Positions 43,345 through 55,900 of a stretch of 64,000 bases of DNA are shown one piece after another. How positions within the stretch are numbered: the stretch's first letter is position 1; the number at the start of each line of letters is the position of its first letter. The DNA is from Mycoplasmopsis bovigenitalium (GTDB taxonomy: Bacteria; Bacillota_I; Bacilli_A; Mycoplasmatales; Metamycoplasmataceae). The notes beneath the pieces were generated by a model. That model saw only the letters and a program-made list of their open reading frames with translations, was not told the DNA's origin and did no database searches. The DNA lies in assembly GCF_900660525.1 (NCBI RefSeq), contig NZ_LR214970.1, forward strand, positions 744,001-808,000, given 5' to 3'. The translations under genes were made by a program, and so were the position numbers.

Positions 43345-44796
43345 ATGAATAAATATTTAGATTTATTGAACAATAAAGTTGATAAAGATATTTTGCAAGA
43401 TTTAAGTGATATTGAATTCAAATATGAGGGTTTTCACAATGTTACATTTAAAGCAAAATATAAAAATATTTTTTGCCAACTACGAGTTCCAACGTCCAAT
43501 TTAGTCAATCATGAATTTGAGTCAGATTTCTTAACAAATTTACCCAATGTTTATTATTATAAAAAAGGTGTATTAATTAGAAAATGATTCGAAGGAAACA
43601 CAATCGAAAATATTGAGTTAAATAACGAATTACAAAGAAAAATAATTCAAAAAGTTAAAGAGTTTCATTGCCAAAATATTAAATTACCGGCTATTGATTT
43701 ATTTTATTATGGAAGATATTCTTGCAAATATAAAAGATTAGTAGAAAAATATTCAGACCCTAAATATTTTGTAACTGCGCATTGCGATTTAAATTTAAAA
43801 AACATATTAGTTGATAATAAAGCCAATGTTGAATTAATAGACTTTGAATGAGTTAGAAAAGCTCACCCCCTTTTTGATGTAATCAGTCTGTCTAAAATTG
43901 GTTTTGATAAACAATTATTAAAAGAATTGTTTATCATTACAGATGAAGAATTTGACGAATTTCAATATATTTGCAATTCGTTTGATAAAATGGCTTATGC
44001 AAAAAAATACAAAAAAATGCTATTGAACAATGATTTAGAGCAAATATCAAAAGGATATACGAATAAGTCATATAAATTAAATAATTTATTTATTCAACAT
44101 AAACGCAACAATAGTTTTAATCATTTAAATAAACTTGAAATCTTTAATCATCTAGATATAGTTGAAAAAGTTATTTATGAAGATAAAGATGTAATTATCC
44201 GTAATTTTATTAAGAATAAACATATTGATTGAGGTTTAAAAAAGAATAGATTAATGCTTGCTGAGGCAATCGCAAAACTTCACACATCAAAAATTAAGTT
44301 AAAAAATAATCAAATTCACAATAGAATAAAATTTTATGTTGAAGAGTTAAAAGAACACAAAAAATTCAATGAAGTTTTTGACCAAAACACTCAAAAATTA
44401 ATTCAGGAAGCGTCAAAATTTCTTAAAAATGAAGTACCTAGTCACAATGATTTGAACAGAGAAAATATATTGTTGACAATTAACAATAAAATTAAATTAA
44501 TTGACCTAGAATACTCATCAATGAATTCTAAATATTTTGACTTAGCATACCATTGTTCAGATATCGATTATGACGAACAAACGGAAAAAGAATTCATTTT
44601 GAACTATGCAAAAAATACTAATTTTTCAATAGATTTTGATGAGTATTTTGCAATAAAAGCGATTGTGAATTTTTATGGAATAGCATGGTCGCTAACTTTT
44701 AACAAAGACTTCAATTTTGATTGACTAACAAAACACGTATTCAACAATCTTGGCAAACTTAAAAACTTTTATGAAAAAAATCTTAAAAATTCATAG
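43345..44796 (+). CDS. Tandem two-domain choline/aminoglycoside kinase-like protein
   Basis: A single 483-residue protein with two copies of a small-molecule kinase (APH/choline kinase) fold. Domain one (about 1-215) has HCDLNLKNIL at 146-155 and VELIDFEW; domain two (about 230-483) has HNDLNRENIL at 367-376 and IKLIDLEY. Both keep the catalytic Asp, the Asn and the metal-binding Asp. YTNKSYKLNN and FHNVTFKAKY mark the start of each N-lobe. Four TGA codons join the pieces as Trp, so this is not two genes. LicA-like choline phosphorylation for surface phosphocholine is one possibility. No resistance role can be claimed. Confidence 0.82.
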
Positions 44797-44823
44797 ACTT
44801 TTAATTGCTACATATAAATAAAA

Positions 44824-44829
44824 TATAAT
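44824..44829 (+). promoter_or_regulatory. -10 box of the nitroreductase gene
   Basis: TATAAT followed by an AAGGAG ribosome-binding site at 44838-44843 before the ATG at 44850; a short-leader promoter. Confidence 0.5.
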
Positions 44830-44849
44830 TTTCTTATAAGGAGTTGCAA

Positions 44850-45581
44850 ATGGATTTTATAAATAAATTAAAACAAAGATATTCTGTTAGAGAATATGAC
44901 ACTGAAAACAGTATAACCGACGAACAATATAAACAAATAATTGAAGCAATTAACTCAGCACCAACTTCATCAAATTGACATGCATCAAGTGTTATTGTAG
45001 TGAGAGACAAAAAAATATTAGCTCAACTTGGCGAAGTAAACAAATACACAGGAGCAATTAAAAGTTGCGATATATTCTTGGTATTTTTAGCTGATTATAA
45101 CCGCGTAAATATAGCAAAAAACACATATACTGAATATCAATACAATAACCATTCTTCAGAAACATATACTGTTGCAGTTGGTGATGCATTTATTCAAGCA
45201 ACAACCGCTCAAGATGCAGCTATTTCTTTAGGATTGGGAACATGTTTTTTAGGACTAACAAGAACGATGGTCAAAGATTTAAACGAAATCCTGAATATAA
45301 AAGGTCAAGCTGTTCCTATTATTGGATTGACAATAGGTAATATTAAAAACAATGGTCTAGTTAAACCAAAAATGAATCGTGTTTTTGAAAATAAATATGA
45401 TTTTGACCGATTGAATTCAGATATCAATGAATATGACAAATCTCTAATTGCTCATTTCCAAAAAATAAACCCTGATAAAAAGGCTTGAAGTTATAAAGAA
45501 GCAACAATTAAATCAGCTTCAAGTTACAGAATGGATACAAAATTAATTGAAGAAATTTGAGAATTAGAACTATCTAACTAA
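44850..45581 (+). CDS. Nitroreductase-family FMN oxidoreductase
   Basis: FMN-dependent NAD(P)H oxidoreductase of 243 residues. The N-terminus RYSVREYD and APTSSNWHASSVIVV are the family's FMN-contacting segments; GDAFIQATTAQDAAISLGLGTCFLG is the conserved central helix. Closest in layout to oxygen-insensitive NfsA/NfsB-type proteins, but the natural substrate cannot be told. TGA-Trp codons occur near residues 40, 213 and 235. It is bounded by its own promoter and a strong terminator. Confidence 0.9.
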
Positions 45582-45603
45582 TGCAGTAAAACTGCATTTT
45601 TTA
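45580..45603 (+). terminator. Terminator after the nitroreductase gene
   Basis: AATGCAGT-AAA-ACTGCATT followed by T4A. Confidence 0.85.
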
Positions 45604-45671
45604 TTGAAAAATTTACTCAAAATTTCAACTATTCTAGAATAAATATCAATTTTTGATATTAAGATTTAATA

Positions 45672-45677
45672 TATAAT
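45672..45677 (+). promoter_or_regulatory. -10 box of the rluD-like gene (leaderless arrangement)
   Basis: TATAAT, then TTTAAAT, then ATG; no Shine-Dalgarno. Confidence 0.6.
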
Positions 45678-45684
45678 TTTAAAT

Positions 45685-46596
45685 ATGCTTAAATTAGATG
45701 TAAATTATAAGGAAAGAATTGATAAATATATTTCTGATAATTCTGAAATATCTCGTAATGATGCTAAGCAACTTATTTTACAAGGTGCTGTGTTTTTAAA
45801 CAACAATTCAATCCCAGTTAATAAACCTAATTATATTGTCCAAGAGGGTTGAAATATTACAATTACAAAGTTGATTGAAAAAGAAACAAATATTGTTCCA
45901 ACCAAAATGGATTTAAACATTATTTATGAAGATGAAGATATTGTAATTTTAGATAAACCAACAAATCTAGTGGTTCACCCTGCGCCCGGCCACTATGAAG
46001 ATACATTAGTCAATGGTTTGTTGCATCATTTTAAAGCGCTTTCTAACGAAAATGGTTTATTAAGACCAGGTATTGTTCATCGAATTGATAAGGACACAAG
46101 CGGGCTTTTAATAATTGCTAAAAATAATGAAACTCATATAAAACTAGCTGAAATGCTTAAAAAACATGAAATTAAGCGCAGTTATATTGCCATTTGTGAT
46201 GGATTAGTTGAAAATAAAATAACAAAAATCAATTTACCAATTAATCGACACGTCAATGACCGCAAAAAAATGACAGTTAACAAAGACGGCAAGGAATCAA
46301 TAACAACGGTTTACCTATTGAAACATTTTTATATTGATAAACAACCAAAATCACTTGTTAAATGTGAGTTGCAAACAGGTAGAACTCACCAAATAAGAGT
46401 ACACTTAAAATACATTGGACACCCCGTTTATGGAGATAGTGTTTATAACAAAAAAGTTGATGAATTTAATCAACGTTTGCATGCTTATAAACTAGAATTT
46501 ATTCACCCAAACACACAACAAAACATTAAAGTTTTTGCGGCTATACCAAGCGAATTTAATGTAGCAGACTTTGATTTTGAACTTATTAAGGATTAG
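45685..46596 (+). CDS. RluD-family pseudouridine synthase
   Basis: Pseudouridine synthase of 303 residues with an S4 domain (residues 8-60, including SRNDAKQLILQGAVFLNN) and the catalytic domain with GIVHRIDKDTSGLLI, carrying the active-site Asp, plus LQTGRTHQIRVHL. YEDEDIVILDKPTNLVVHPAPGH, here split by spacing only, is typical of RluD. It probably modifies helix 69 of 23S rRNA; target by family only. It is a paralogue of the enzyme at 32125. An AGGAG site after it serves the next gene. Confidence 0.92.
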
Positions 46597-46604
46597 GAGA
46601 ATTA

Positions 46605-47417
46605 ATGAAATTAAATGATTTTTTTAAAATACATGACGAAAGTAAACTTTGAGGTTATGAAAAATCGAAGTTTAGAAACTTTATCATTGGTTCATGTTCA
46701 GTTATAGCTCTATTACTTTGCTTAATATTGGTTCAAAAAGGTATTGAATTATATTCATATCTTAAAAAACCTGATAGTAGAGCTCTTATTAGTTGAATTC
46801 CGTTTTCTCTTTTAATAATTGGTCTTCATACTTATGTATCAGTAACATTTTATTTAGGTGTTGCAAAAAGTTATAAGCATAAATCATTTGCAAATCTTAG
46901 TGGCGGCTCAATGCTGTTTTATGGATTTATGGCATTTATTTGTGCTATTGAATTAATTTTTACCTTATCATCTAGATTAAATAAATCAAACACAGAACTT
47001 TCAGCAATGGATATTACAACCTTAGTATTAAATATTGTTATAAATCTTTCATTTTTTGTTTCATATTGAGCTGTAATTAGACCAACTCGTACAATATATT
47101 CAATTTTTGTGAATGCTAAAAAAATGACCGAACTAAACCAACTATTAACTAACAACACAGAAATGTCAAATATGTTCAATATGATGGGGATGAATATTCA
47201 GCCTAAAGAAGAAAACTCAACAAATACAAACGAAGAAAAAGCCCAGATAATTGACACAAAAAATGAAGCTCGCAAAGCTAATGTTGATAAATTATTAAAT
47301 TTACCAAACAACCAATTATTTAAAATCGCACAACATCTTTCAATTAGTGGTTATGACAAAATGTCAAAAGAAGAATTAGCAAACTTAATTGTTGATATAA
47401 CTGAAAAATCAAAATAA
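46605..47417 (+). CDS. Membrane protein with a C-terminal SAP/Rho-N-like domain
   Basis: A 270-residue protein with four hydrophobic helices (starting near residues 26, 64, 105 and 140) and a cytosolic tail. After a Met/Asn-rich linker (NMFNMMGMNI), residues 229-268 read LLNLPNNQLFKIAQHL, then GYDKMSKEEL and ANLIVDI. That resembles SAP or Rho N-terminal helix-extended-loop-helix modules, which often bind nucleic acid. The combination with a membrane part is unusual; the function is unknown. It starts eight bases after rluD with an AGGAG site. Confidence 0.8.
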
Positions 47418-47439
47418 TTGTGGTCCTCCACAATTTTTT
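47417..47439 (+). terminator. Terminator or attenuator before rnhB
   Basis: ATTGTGG-TCCT-CCACAAT followed by a T run. It lies 12 bases before the rnhB ATG on the same strand, so rnhB expression must rely on read-through or a promoter I do not see. Confidence 0.7.
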
Positions 47440-47450
47440 ATAAGGAAAAT

Positions 47451-48047
47451 ATGTTCAAATTAAATATTGAAAATACACTTACACAATATAACAAGATTTT
47501 AGGCATCGATGAAGCAGGTCGAGGCTGCTGCGCTGGACCACTTGTTGTTGCTGGCGTAGTTTTGCCGAAAAACTTTAAAAGTGATTTAATAAATGATTCT
47601 AAAAAACTTACAGAAGCAAAAAGAAAAATAACTTATCAAATAATAATTGATAATGCTATTGAATACAAAATTGAATTTGCTAATGCAAAATATGTTGATA
47701 AATTTAACCCAAAACAAGCCACACGCAATTTAATGAATAAAATTGTTGAAAGTTTAAACAATATTGATTTGATAATTACTGACTTTGAACCAGTTACTGA
47801 TACGAGTATCAAACAATTAAATTTAATCAAAGGCGATTCTCAATCATTAAATGTTGCCGCTGCCTCAATATTAGCTAAAGTAGCAAGAGATGAATATATG
47901 CTTGCAATTGATAAACTATATCCGCAATATCAATTTGCAAAACATAAGGGATATTGCACTAAATTGCATCAAAATGCAATTGTCAAATATGGGACTTGTC
48001 CTGAACATAGATTAAGTTATAAAAATATTAAATCATTGAATAATTAG
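47451..48047 (+). CDS. rnhB: Ribonuclease HII
   Basis: Cleaves RNA in RNA-DNA hybrids and single ribonucleotides in DNA, 198 residues. GIDEAGRGCCAGPLVVAGVV has the catalytic Asp-Glu pair; NDSKKL, IITDFEP with the next Asp, and a late HKGYCTKLH are in place. The ATG at 47451 follows AAGGAAA; in-frame codons upstream lie within the terminator. No internal TGA. Confidence 0.94.
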   Translation: MFKLNIENTLTQYNKILGIDEAGRGCCAGPLVVAGVVLPKNFKSDLINDSKKLTEAKRKITYQIIIDNAIEYKIEFANAKYVDKFNPKQATRNLMNKIVESLNNIDLIITDFEPVTDTSIKQLNLIKGDSQSLNVAAASILAKVARDEYMLAIDKLYPQYQFAKHKGYCTKLHQNAIVKYGTCPEHRLSYKNIKSLNN

Positions 48048-48118
48048 TTAGAAATCTTACTTAAACATAGTATTCTGAGCTATACATACAATTGGTTGCC
48101 TATAGGGTTTTTCGCGAA
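48048..48118. other. Gap between rnhB and the shared terminator
   Basis: About 70 bases with a slightly higher G+C patch (GGTTGCCTATAGGG). No tRNA cloverleaf, open frame or known motif is visible. Confidence 0.4.
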
Positions 48119-48150
48119 TAAAAAATCTCAAGCTGCCTTGAGATTTTTTT
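48119..48150. terminator. Bidirectional terminator between rnhB and LMP-B
   Basis: A perfect stem AAAAAATCTCAAG-CTGC-CTTGAGATTTTTT that gives a T run on both strands. Confidence 0.9.
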
Positions 48151-48158
48151 ACTATTAA

Positions 48159-49694
48159 TTATTCTTTGATATCTTCAAATTCAAATTCTTCAATACCCGA
48201 GGTGTAAAGATACATTAATTCTGCACCATTTTTTGACATTTGACTATTATTACTATTGCCTTGTCAAATATATGCTTCCATATAACGAGCATTTTTGATT
48301 ATGAATTTATCGTTAACTTCTTTCCCTTTATGTGTGTTACTTTGGGCTGAATTTGTTATAACACTGTGTTTTAAAGGAGAATTATCTTGGTTACCATCAG
48401 GTGATTTTCAGTCCGAATTATTCTTGATTAATCATTTTGCAAAATCATCTGCTGTTCATACGGTGGCAGTGAATTTATTGCCTCCATTTCCTTGTGGAGA
48501 TTGATATGTAGTAACTGGAGTAATACTATTATCGGTTAATTTTTTGTGTTTTGTTACATGATATGTTTCATATTTTGCAATATGCATTTCAATATCTTTT
48601 TTACTATTATCTCAATCAAATTCAAATTTTAATGTGGTTAATAACGCAGAAGGCATTGTGTATTCAGGTTTAGGAGCGCCATTAACTAATTCAATGGTAT
48701 CGCCATTAGTATCATAGTTTAGCGCACCGACAACAAGTTGAGCAGGTGATGCAACCTCTACAACTAATCGTTCATTATTTTCAAATCTTAATCTAATAAA
48801 TTGTTTACTTGTATCACCTTTAACTTGAGTTGATTGTTGATAAATGAATGATTCAGGAAGAATGAATTTCAAATTAAATTTCTTGGTCAACTCATGCTCA
48901 GTGATGTTATTACCATTCACTCTATACAATTTATTATTTACTGTATCTAAAATAACTTCTTGAGCATTTTCAAAACCAGCTGCTTTTTTAATTTTCTCAA
49001 ACAATTTCTTGATTGCTTCATCTTTAGAGTTTACACTTCAACCTAATCTATCAGTATTAGCAATAACTTGTTTAGAATTTATACCAAATTGATTTGCTTC
49101 ATAATTTTTATAGAAAATATCTCTTGATTTTTTTGGTAAACCTATCATTTTATCGGTAGAAAATACTACATTTGCATCAATTTCTTTAGTAAATCCTTTG
49201 TAGTTAGTGAATTTTAATAAGCTGTTAGGTTTATATTCATAACGTAATTTAAGTTTAATTGTTTTTTGTGTTTCGTTAGAGCTGACATCAGAGTAAAAAT
49301 TATTTGTGTGTGTGTCTTTTACAATATAAACACGTACATAAACAGGGTTAAATTTATTTGCTAAATCGATTTGCGTATTGCCAAATTGTTCAAATAATGG
49401 TAGTAACTTAACATTATTTGTAACATCAATTTTGTCTTCACCATTTGCTGTTTTAGCAATTTCCTCAATTTCTTTTTTGAAGTCTTCTAGTGTGTATTTA
49501 TCATGTGGTTTTGGTGGAACTGTTCCCGCAAAGTCTTTAAAGAATTTATTAAATTCATCTTGATTTATATAATCAAAGAATGTATCAATATTAGTTAATA
49601 ATTCTGTGGTGTGTGCTTTATCACTATTCATAAAGCGCTCGGCTAAAAATCCATTTGGTTTAGATTTTTGCAATCTATCATATAGATTTTTTGC
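48159..49694 (-). pseudogene. LMP-B, C-terminal beta domain after the second in-frame TAA
   Basis: Open for 511 codons after the second TAA. Composition shifts from coiled coil to mixed beta: PVYVRVYIVKD, KTIKLKLRYEYKPN, NERLVVEVASPAQLVV and a Trp-containing end (AKWLIKNNSDWKSPDG). The first part aligns by eye with the C-terminal domain of LMP-A, where VSVYLTRNSAS and KTKLNFKIKYNKK occupy the same places. Starts at TTG 49673 or a later ATG lack ribosome-binding sites. Confidence 0.7.
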
Positions 49695-52600
49695 TTAATT
49701 ATATTTCTCTTGATATTTAGCGACAATAACATTTTTATCGTCACCATTAGGATTTGCTAAAACAATATTTAGTATTTCGCTAATGTCTTTACGTTCTTCA
49801 AGTAATGTTTTGATATTGTCTTTTAATTTAATAATAAAGTTGTCAAAATCAACAATGTGTTTGTAAACTTTATTGATATTTTCAGAAACTTTTACTGACT
49901 TTTTACTTTCATCTTTATCTAGTGACTCTAATATTTTGTTGGCTTCAGTATTTGAATTTTGAAGTGCTTCAAAAATACCTTTAAGTTCAGAGAACTGTAG
50001 TTTTTCAAATAGGTTATTTGGGTCTGAAGCGCCACTTGCTTGTTTTTCGACAACATTTTTAATTGCTTTTAGAGTTGCTGTAACTGTTCCGCTGTTTGTG
50101 TCTAACACTGCTTTAATATCACTTGAAATCGAAGCAATAAACGTATCTCTTGCATTTGTTGCTTTTGATTCAAGTGCTTGAGCAGGTTTTAAGTATTCAG
50201 TTGAATAATTTTTATCGCGAGAAACATCTGCGAATTTTGAAAAATCATCTTCAAAGTAAGTGTGAGATTTTTTGAATTCTTCAATTTCTTTAATTACTGA
50301 ATTTATAGCTTCAAAATCTTGGATTGATTTTGTTGTTCAAATATTAGCTTTAACAATATTTAAAGCAAAATCATTTAATTCATTTAGTATTTTGTCTAAA
50401 TTTTCAGATTGTTTTTCATGAACTTTTTTAATAGTTTCAAGGTGTTTATCTCTTGCAGCAACTATTAATTTATCAATGTTTTCAATAATCTCTGTTTTGT
50501 GTTCTAAAATAGGTAAAACGTGTTCATTTAAATCTGTAATTGCTGTCTTTTTAAAGTCTGCATAATCAGTTTGTCTTTCAGCAGGAATCAATCCGTAAAG
50601 TTCGTTTGCTTTGATTTTCAAGTCATTCATTGCTTGTTTTTTAGCAGTAATGATTTGAGCGCCATGAGTTTCAAAGTTTTGAATTAATTCTTGACGTTTT
50701 TGAATTGTTGCATTTGCTGCATTTTGAATTAATGATTCAGCATCAGAAATATCTTTTGCAAGTAAGTTATATGCATTAGCAATCTCATCAGAAGTAACAA
50801 TTTTACCATCTGCTGGCGAAGAAGTTAGTCTTACAGTTTTTGCCTTATTCAATTCATTTTGGAATGTTTGTGCCAATTTTAATAAGTAAGGAATTGAATT
50901 TTCACTTTCGCCTTTTAATCATTTATCGGCAATTGTGTTGAATTGCTGAGCAGTTGTTTGGTCATTGATTGCAACACCATTAAGCTCATTAGCAAATGTA
51001 TCCATTTTGGCATTTAATGCTTCTTTTTCTTTTAACTGAATAGTAGCATCATTATCAATATTTTGTTTTAATTCAGTTCATTGTTTTAAAACATCTAAAC
51101 GAGCTTTATGTAGGTCTAATTTAGTAATTTCTTTGTCAATCTCTGATTTTCTAGCGTCTAATTCATTAGATTTTGGAGTAGGTTTACTTAATTGACTATT
51201 AGCTTGTTCAATTTCAGCAATAAACTCATTTTTCTTAGCTGTAATGTTTTCGTTAAGCGGTGTAAGTTGGTTAGCATATTCTTTTGCTTGTTTGATTTTT
51301 TCTGCTAATTCAATTTCTTTTGGTAAAAGAGCAATTAATGAATCTACTTCTGAGCCCACTTCATTGATTTTAGCAATCTCGGTAGCTTGTTCAACGTTTC
51401 TTTGTAGATTTCTAATTCTACTATTTACTATATTTAATAAAGTAGGGTTTTGTTCAAGTGATTTATATTCAGCGGTTTTATTGATTCCATCAATTTTGTT
51501 TAGAGTTTCAACTCTTTTGTTTCTGATTTGCGCAATATCTTTAAATTTGGCATCTAAATCCGAAACTTTTTTCAATATTGCTTGAGCATCTGAGGCATCA
51601 TTTGTTGTAGGAACAAATGACCACATCGCATTTGTTAATAGTTCTTCGTCTTTTTCTGTTAACGCTAATAATGTTGAATTTAGATTACGCTCAGATTTTC
51701 ATTTAGTAACTTCATTAGATACTTCTTTTAATTTTTCAACTAATTGTTTAGCAACATCAATACGTTTTTTGGCATTATCAAGTGATTGTTCAGTATTTGT
51801 AGCATTATCAACACCAAAAATGGCTGACGAAGCTATTGAATCTAGTCATTTGTCAACTTTATCTTTGTTCGCTTCACCAGAAACGCCACTTACAGAGTGA
51901 TAATTAATGTCAGCATTAATTTGTTTTGTTTCGACTAAAGTTTGTTTAATATCTTTAGCTTTTTGAACATTTTGTTTTGCTTTTTCAATGCGAACAATTT
52001 GTTGTTTAATTTCTTCTTTTGTTTTTGAAGCGATTTGTTCAGTGTTTTGCCCATCTTCGGCTTTGATGTAAAGTTCGCGGGCTTTAACAACTAAACCTTC
52101 TAATTCTTTATCAATAAATGAGCGAATTAGTGGGTCTTGGTCAGATTTATTGTTATTAATAATTTTTAGTGCAGAACCAACTTCAAGAGCTAAAGCATTG
52201 ATATATGGCTTAATTTGGTTAATTGCCTCAAGTTTTTCACCAATTTTAGTAGCTTCTTCAAGTGTAGCCGCTACTTTGTTTTTCTCTTTAACAGCATCAA
52301 GATTATCTTGAATTACTTTTGTTAATTGAGGGTCAATTGAGTCACCAAGAGCAACTTTTTTGCCTAGTACTTCTTCAAGTGCTTTATCAGCCTCAACACG
52401 AGCTTGGTTTTGACCATCCATTAATTCAGGTTGAGCTCTAAAGTTGTCAAAACCATCAAAAAGTTCGTTTGCTAAAATTTTATTTTCAGTTCTTTTGGCT
52501 TCTTTAGCTTCAACTTTGCTAAATTCTTCAAGTAAAGTTTTTCTCTTATTATCAATATCAGCCTTATTAAATGGTTTAATTGGCATAAATTGTTGTTCAA

Positions 52601-52991
52601 ATAATTTTTCAGCTTCTTTTACAGCTCTTTGGGCTTCTACACTATCAGGAGTAGATTTATGTGCATCTTTAAGCTTTTTAATGAAATCTGCAATGTCTTT
52701 TTGAAGATCATTGTAATTTTTCATTGATTGAGTAAGTTCAATGAATTCACTTGTTTGTTTTGAATTAAAAGGAGTTTTTAAGCGCTCTTCAATTTGTGCT
52801 TTAAAATCATTAGCTAAATCTTTAATTGCTTTATAGTCAGAATTTGTTGATTCTTGAGATGTAATTTCGCTCTCAACATATTTATTATATTTAGCGGCAG
52901 CATTTGAAGCTAAATCCTTATGGTATGCATCTTTTAAAGCTTGTTGTTTTGCTCTAAGAGTTTCAATAGTTGAGTTTGCTGAATCCTTAAG
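49695..52991 (-). pseudogene. LMP-B, middle part after the first in-frame TAA
   Basis: Open in the same frame for 1098 codons, from just after the TAA at 52992 to the TAA at 49695. It is coiled coil, rich in Lys/Glu/Ala/Asn. The first ATG is at 52724 and has no ribosome-binding site or signal peptide, so independent translation is unlikely. TGA is Trp in about eight places; one Trp (near 51600) is TGG. Confidence 0.7.
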
Positions 52992-55900
52992 TTAATTTTC
53001 ATATTCTTTTTTAGCTTTTTCAAAGTTTTCAAACTTGTCTTCTGCGTTTTGTTGTTTAGCGGTTGCCACTTTAGTTTCTAAGTCAGCAAGAATCTCATCG
53101 GTTTGATTTTTAACTTCGTTATATTCATTGATTAATTTTTGTTTTTTCTCTTTTAATTTTTCAATGGCTTGTTTAAGTTCTTCTTGCGCTGCTTTAATTT
53201 GTTCAGCAGAATAAGTACTAGGAGCGGCTTTAACTATTGCTTCATTTTTCTGAATTGCGGCATCAAGTTCATTTTTAACTGATTCAAGAGCTTTGTTTGT
53301 TTTTTCTTCATCAGAAAGAACCTTTTTCAATTCATTTTCAATGATTTTCGACAATTCATGTTTTTCTTTTGCCTCAGCAACAGCCTTGTTGACTTTAGCA
53401 ATTTTACTTGCAATTAACTCCGTTGTATCAATTGGTTCGCTAGTTAAGTTTGGCATATTGTCGGCAATAACTTTATCAAGTGCTGCGACATTTTCACCGC
53501 TTACTTTTTTGTCTAATGAAGAATCTTTTTCGATTTGTTCTTTTTCATTGATTGCTTTTCTAAGAGCATCAATTAATTCATTTTCTTTTAGAGCTAAGTT
53601 TTTTGCTTCTAATAAATCATTTAAGGAATCTGAATCAAGTTTTTTATTAACAAATTCTTGAATTTTATCAATTGCACTGTTGAATTTAGCTTTTGTTCCA
53701 TCAGCTGCGTCAGCATCAATAGGGAATTTTTTCGGAGTCAATCTATCTGAAATTGCTTCAAGTTTATCTTTATTGAATGAAATATCAAGATGTTGCTCTC
53801 TTTGTTCTAATTCTTTTAATTTGTTATGTAAGTCGGCAGCAGTTGGTAGTTCTTCCGAAATTGCAATATCATTAACAAGAGCAGTCAATGAATCAATAGT
53901 TTTGTTTGTTTCACTAATTGAATCAGGAACTCTTTTTCTAATATCGGGGTCTTTTGATAACTCAGCAGATTTATCTTTAAAGCTTGCAATTTTTTGGTCA
54001 ACTTCAATAACTTTTTCAATCAATGAGTCAAACCCCGCAGCTTGGTCAGTTAAAATTAACTTTCTATCTTTAGTTAATTTAGGATTTTGAGCTTCTTTTT
54101 TAAGTTTATCTAAACGACTACGTAATTGAGTTTCACCGTTTGTTTTATTTTCACCAGAATTTTTGAATAATTCATCAAGTTTTTGCTCAATATTTTTAAT
54201 TTTAAGGTTTAGTGAACCCTCTTTTCTTTTCTCAGCAACTGTTTTTAAAATGTCATTTGCTTTTTGAGTAAGTTGAGCTATTTTTTCAGGGTCAGCATTG
54301 TCAGCTAATTCGTCTTTAATTGCTTGTTTGATTTTTTCAAATTCTGCAGTTTCTAGCTCAAAGTTTTTTAAATCGCCGTATTCGTTTTTAACATCATTAA
54401 ATAGTTTATCTAAATTATTAATTGAAGAATCGGCACTAGCAATAGCTTGAGTGATTTTTTGGTTGCTTTTAACAAGTTCATTTGCTTTGTTGAAAATATT
54501 TAAACTTTGATCACTATTTAATGATTGTGAGTTAGCTATTTTTTCTTTATCAGCATCAGAAATAGAGCTTGGATTTAGTGCTAAATTCAATAAATTATTA
54601 ATATTTTGAGCATTATTCGTCAATTCATTTTGACTTTGAGTAATTTTATTTAAATGTGCAAGTGCATTTTCACTGTATTTCGGTGGTTGCTCATTAGTTG
54701 GATTAAATGCAGTTTCTGCATATTGTTTTGATTTAGCAAGAGCTAAAATTGATTCATTGTGTTTTTGAGCAGCGCTTAATACATTAACTACAAATTTATA
54801 TTTCTTAATTTGTTCAATTAATTCTTTTGAAGTAATTGGGTTGAATTTTATTGAAGTTATTGAGTTAGTTTCTTTGTTTAAATCATTAACAATTTTGCTT
54901 AGAGCTTCAATATTTATGTATTTATTTTGTAGTTCATTGCGAACATTTTCTGGCAATGATAAAAACTCAATATTGTGGGCAATATTTAATTTTTCTAATT
55001 CTGAATTTGATGTTTTTTCTAAGTGTTCTAGAACTTGTTTTTCAATTACACGTAGTTTTTCATTGAATAAATGTTTGTTTTCAACAATGTTTTTGATTTC
55101 GAATTTATCTTTGCTGCTAAATATTGAAACTTCGTTTAATAAATCAGTCGCAAGCTGTTGAGCATTTTTGCTTAAATAACGCTCTAAAATTGGTTTATTG
55201 TAATCATTTAATTCAAGAATTTCGTGTTCTAGTTCATTAATTGTATCTTTAAGTTCAATTCTTGCACCAATAATTGATTCAAGAGCGTTTTGTTTACCTT
55301 TTAATATTTCAACAAGTTGACTTACGTCTTTTGAATCATTAAATATTTCGTGAATTTGGTCTTCGAATTGTTTTTCTTCAGGTAATGAAATTAATTTTGT
55401 AACTTTGTGAGCTTTTTGTGCTTCATTTATTAAGTTTTGTGCGTTTTTATCCGCTGTTTTAAGTGTATTAATCTCATTTCTAAATTTAATTATGTTAGCA
55501 ATTAGTGTTGATTTATTTAATTTATCAGGTTCATTGGCATTAACTATTGCATTGAAGTCTTTGTTATTTTTAATTTTGTCAAATATATTTTGCGCAAAAT
55601 TAAGTTCTTTTTGTGAATCAACAAATGATTTAAATTCATTAATAATGTCGGCATTGGTTTTAGTTCTATCTTGCAACATTTTCTTAAATGTTTTAAGGTT
55701 AGCTAAAACATTATCAAAATCTTCAAGGGTTTGTGAAACATCTAATTTATAAGCAATAATTGTTAAATAGTATTCAGATAATTTATTGTAAACTTGAATT
55801 TCATGTTTTGCAAGGATTCTATCAAATTCTTTGTTAGCAACAATTTGGTTATCCAATGTAAATTTAATTAGATTGTCAAATACATTTCGATTGTAGCTAA

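Noticed and set aside
43345-44796. Two separate kinase genes
   Set aside because: Reading TGA as Trp gives one uninterrupted frame through both domains with no stop or new start signal between them.
48048-48118. Possible tRNA or small RNA before the shared terminator
   Set aside because: No acceptor stem, T-loop consensus or cloverleaf could be built; the next hairpin is simply a terminator.
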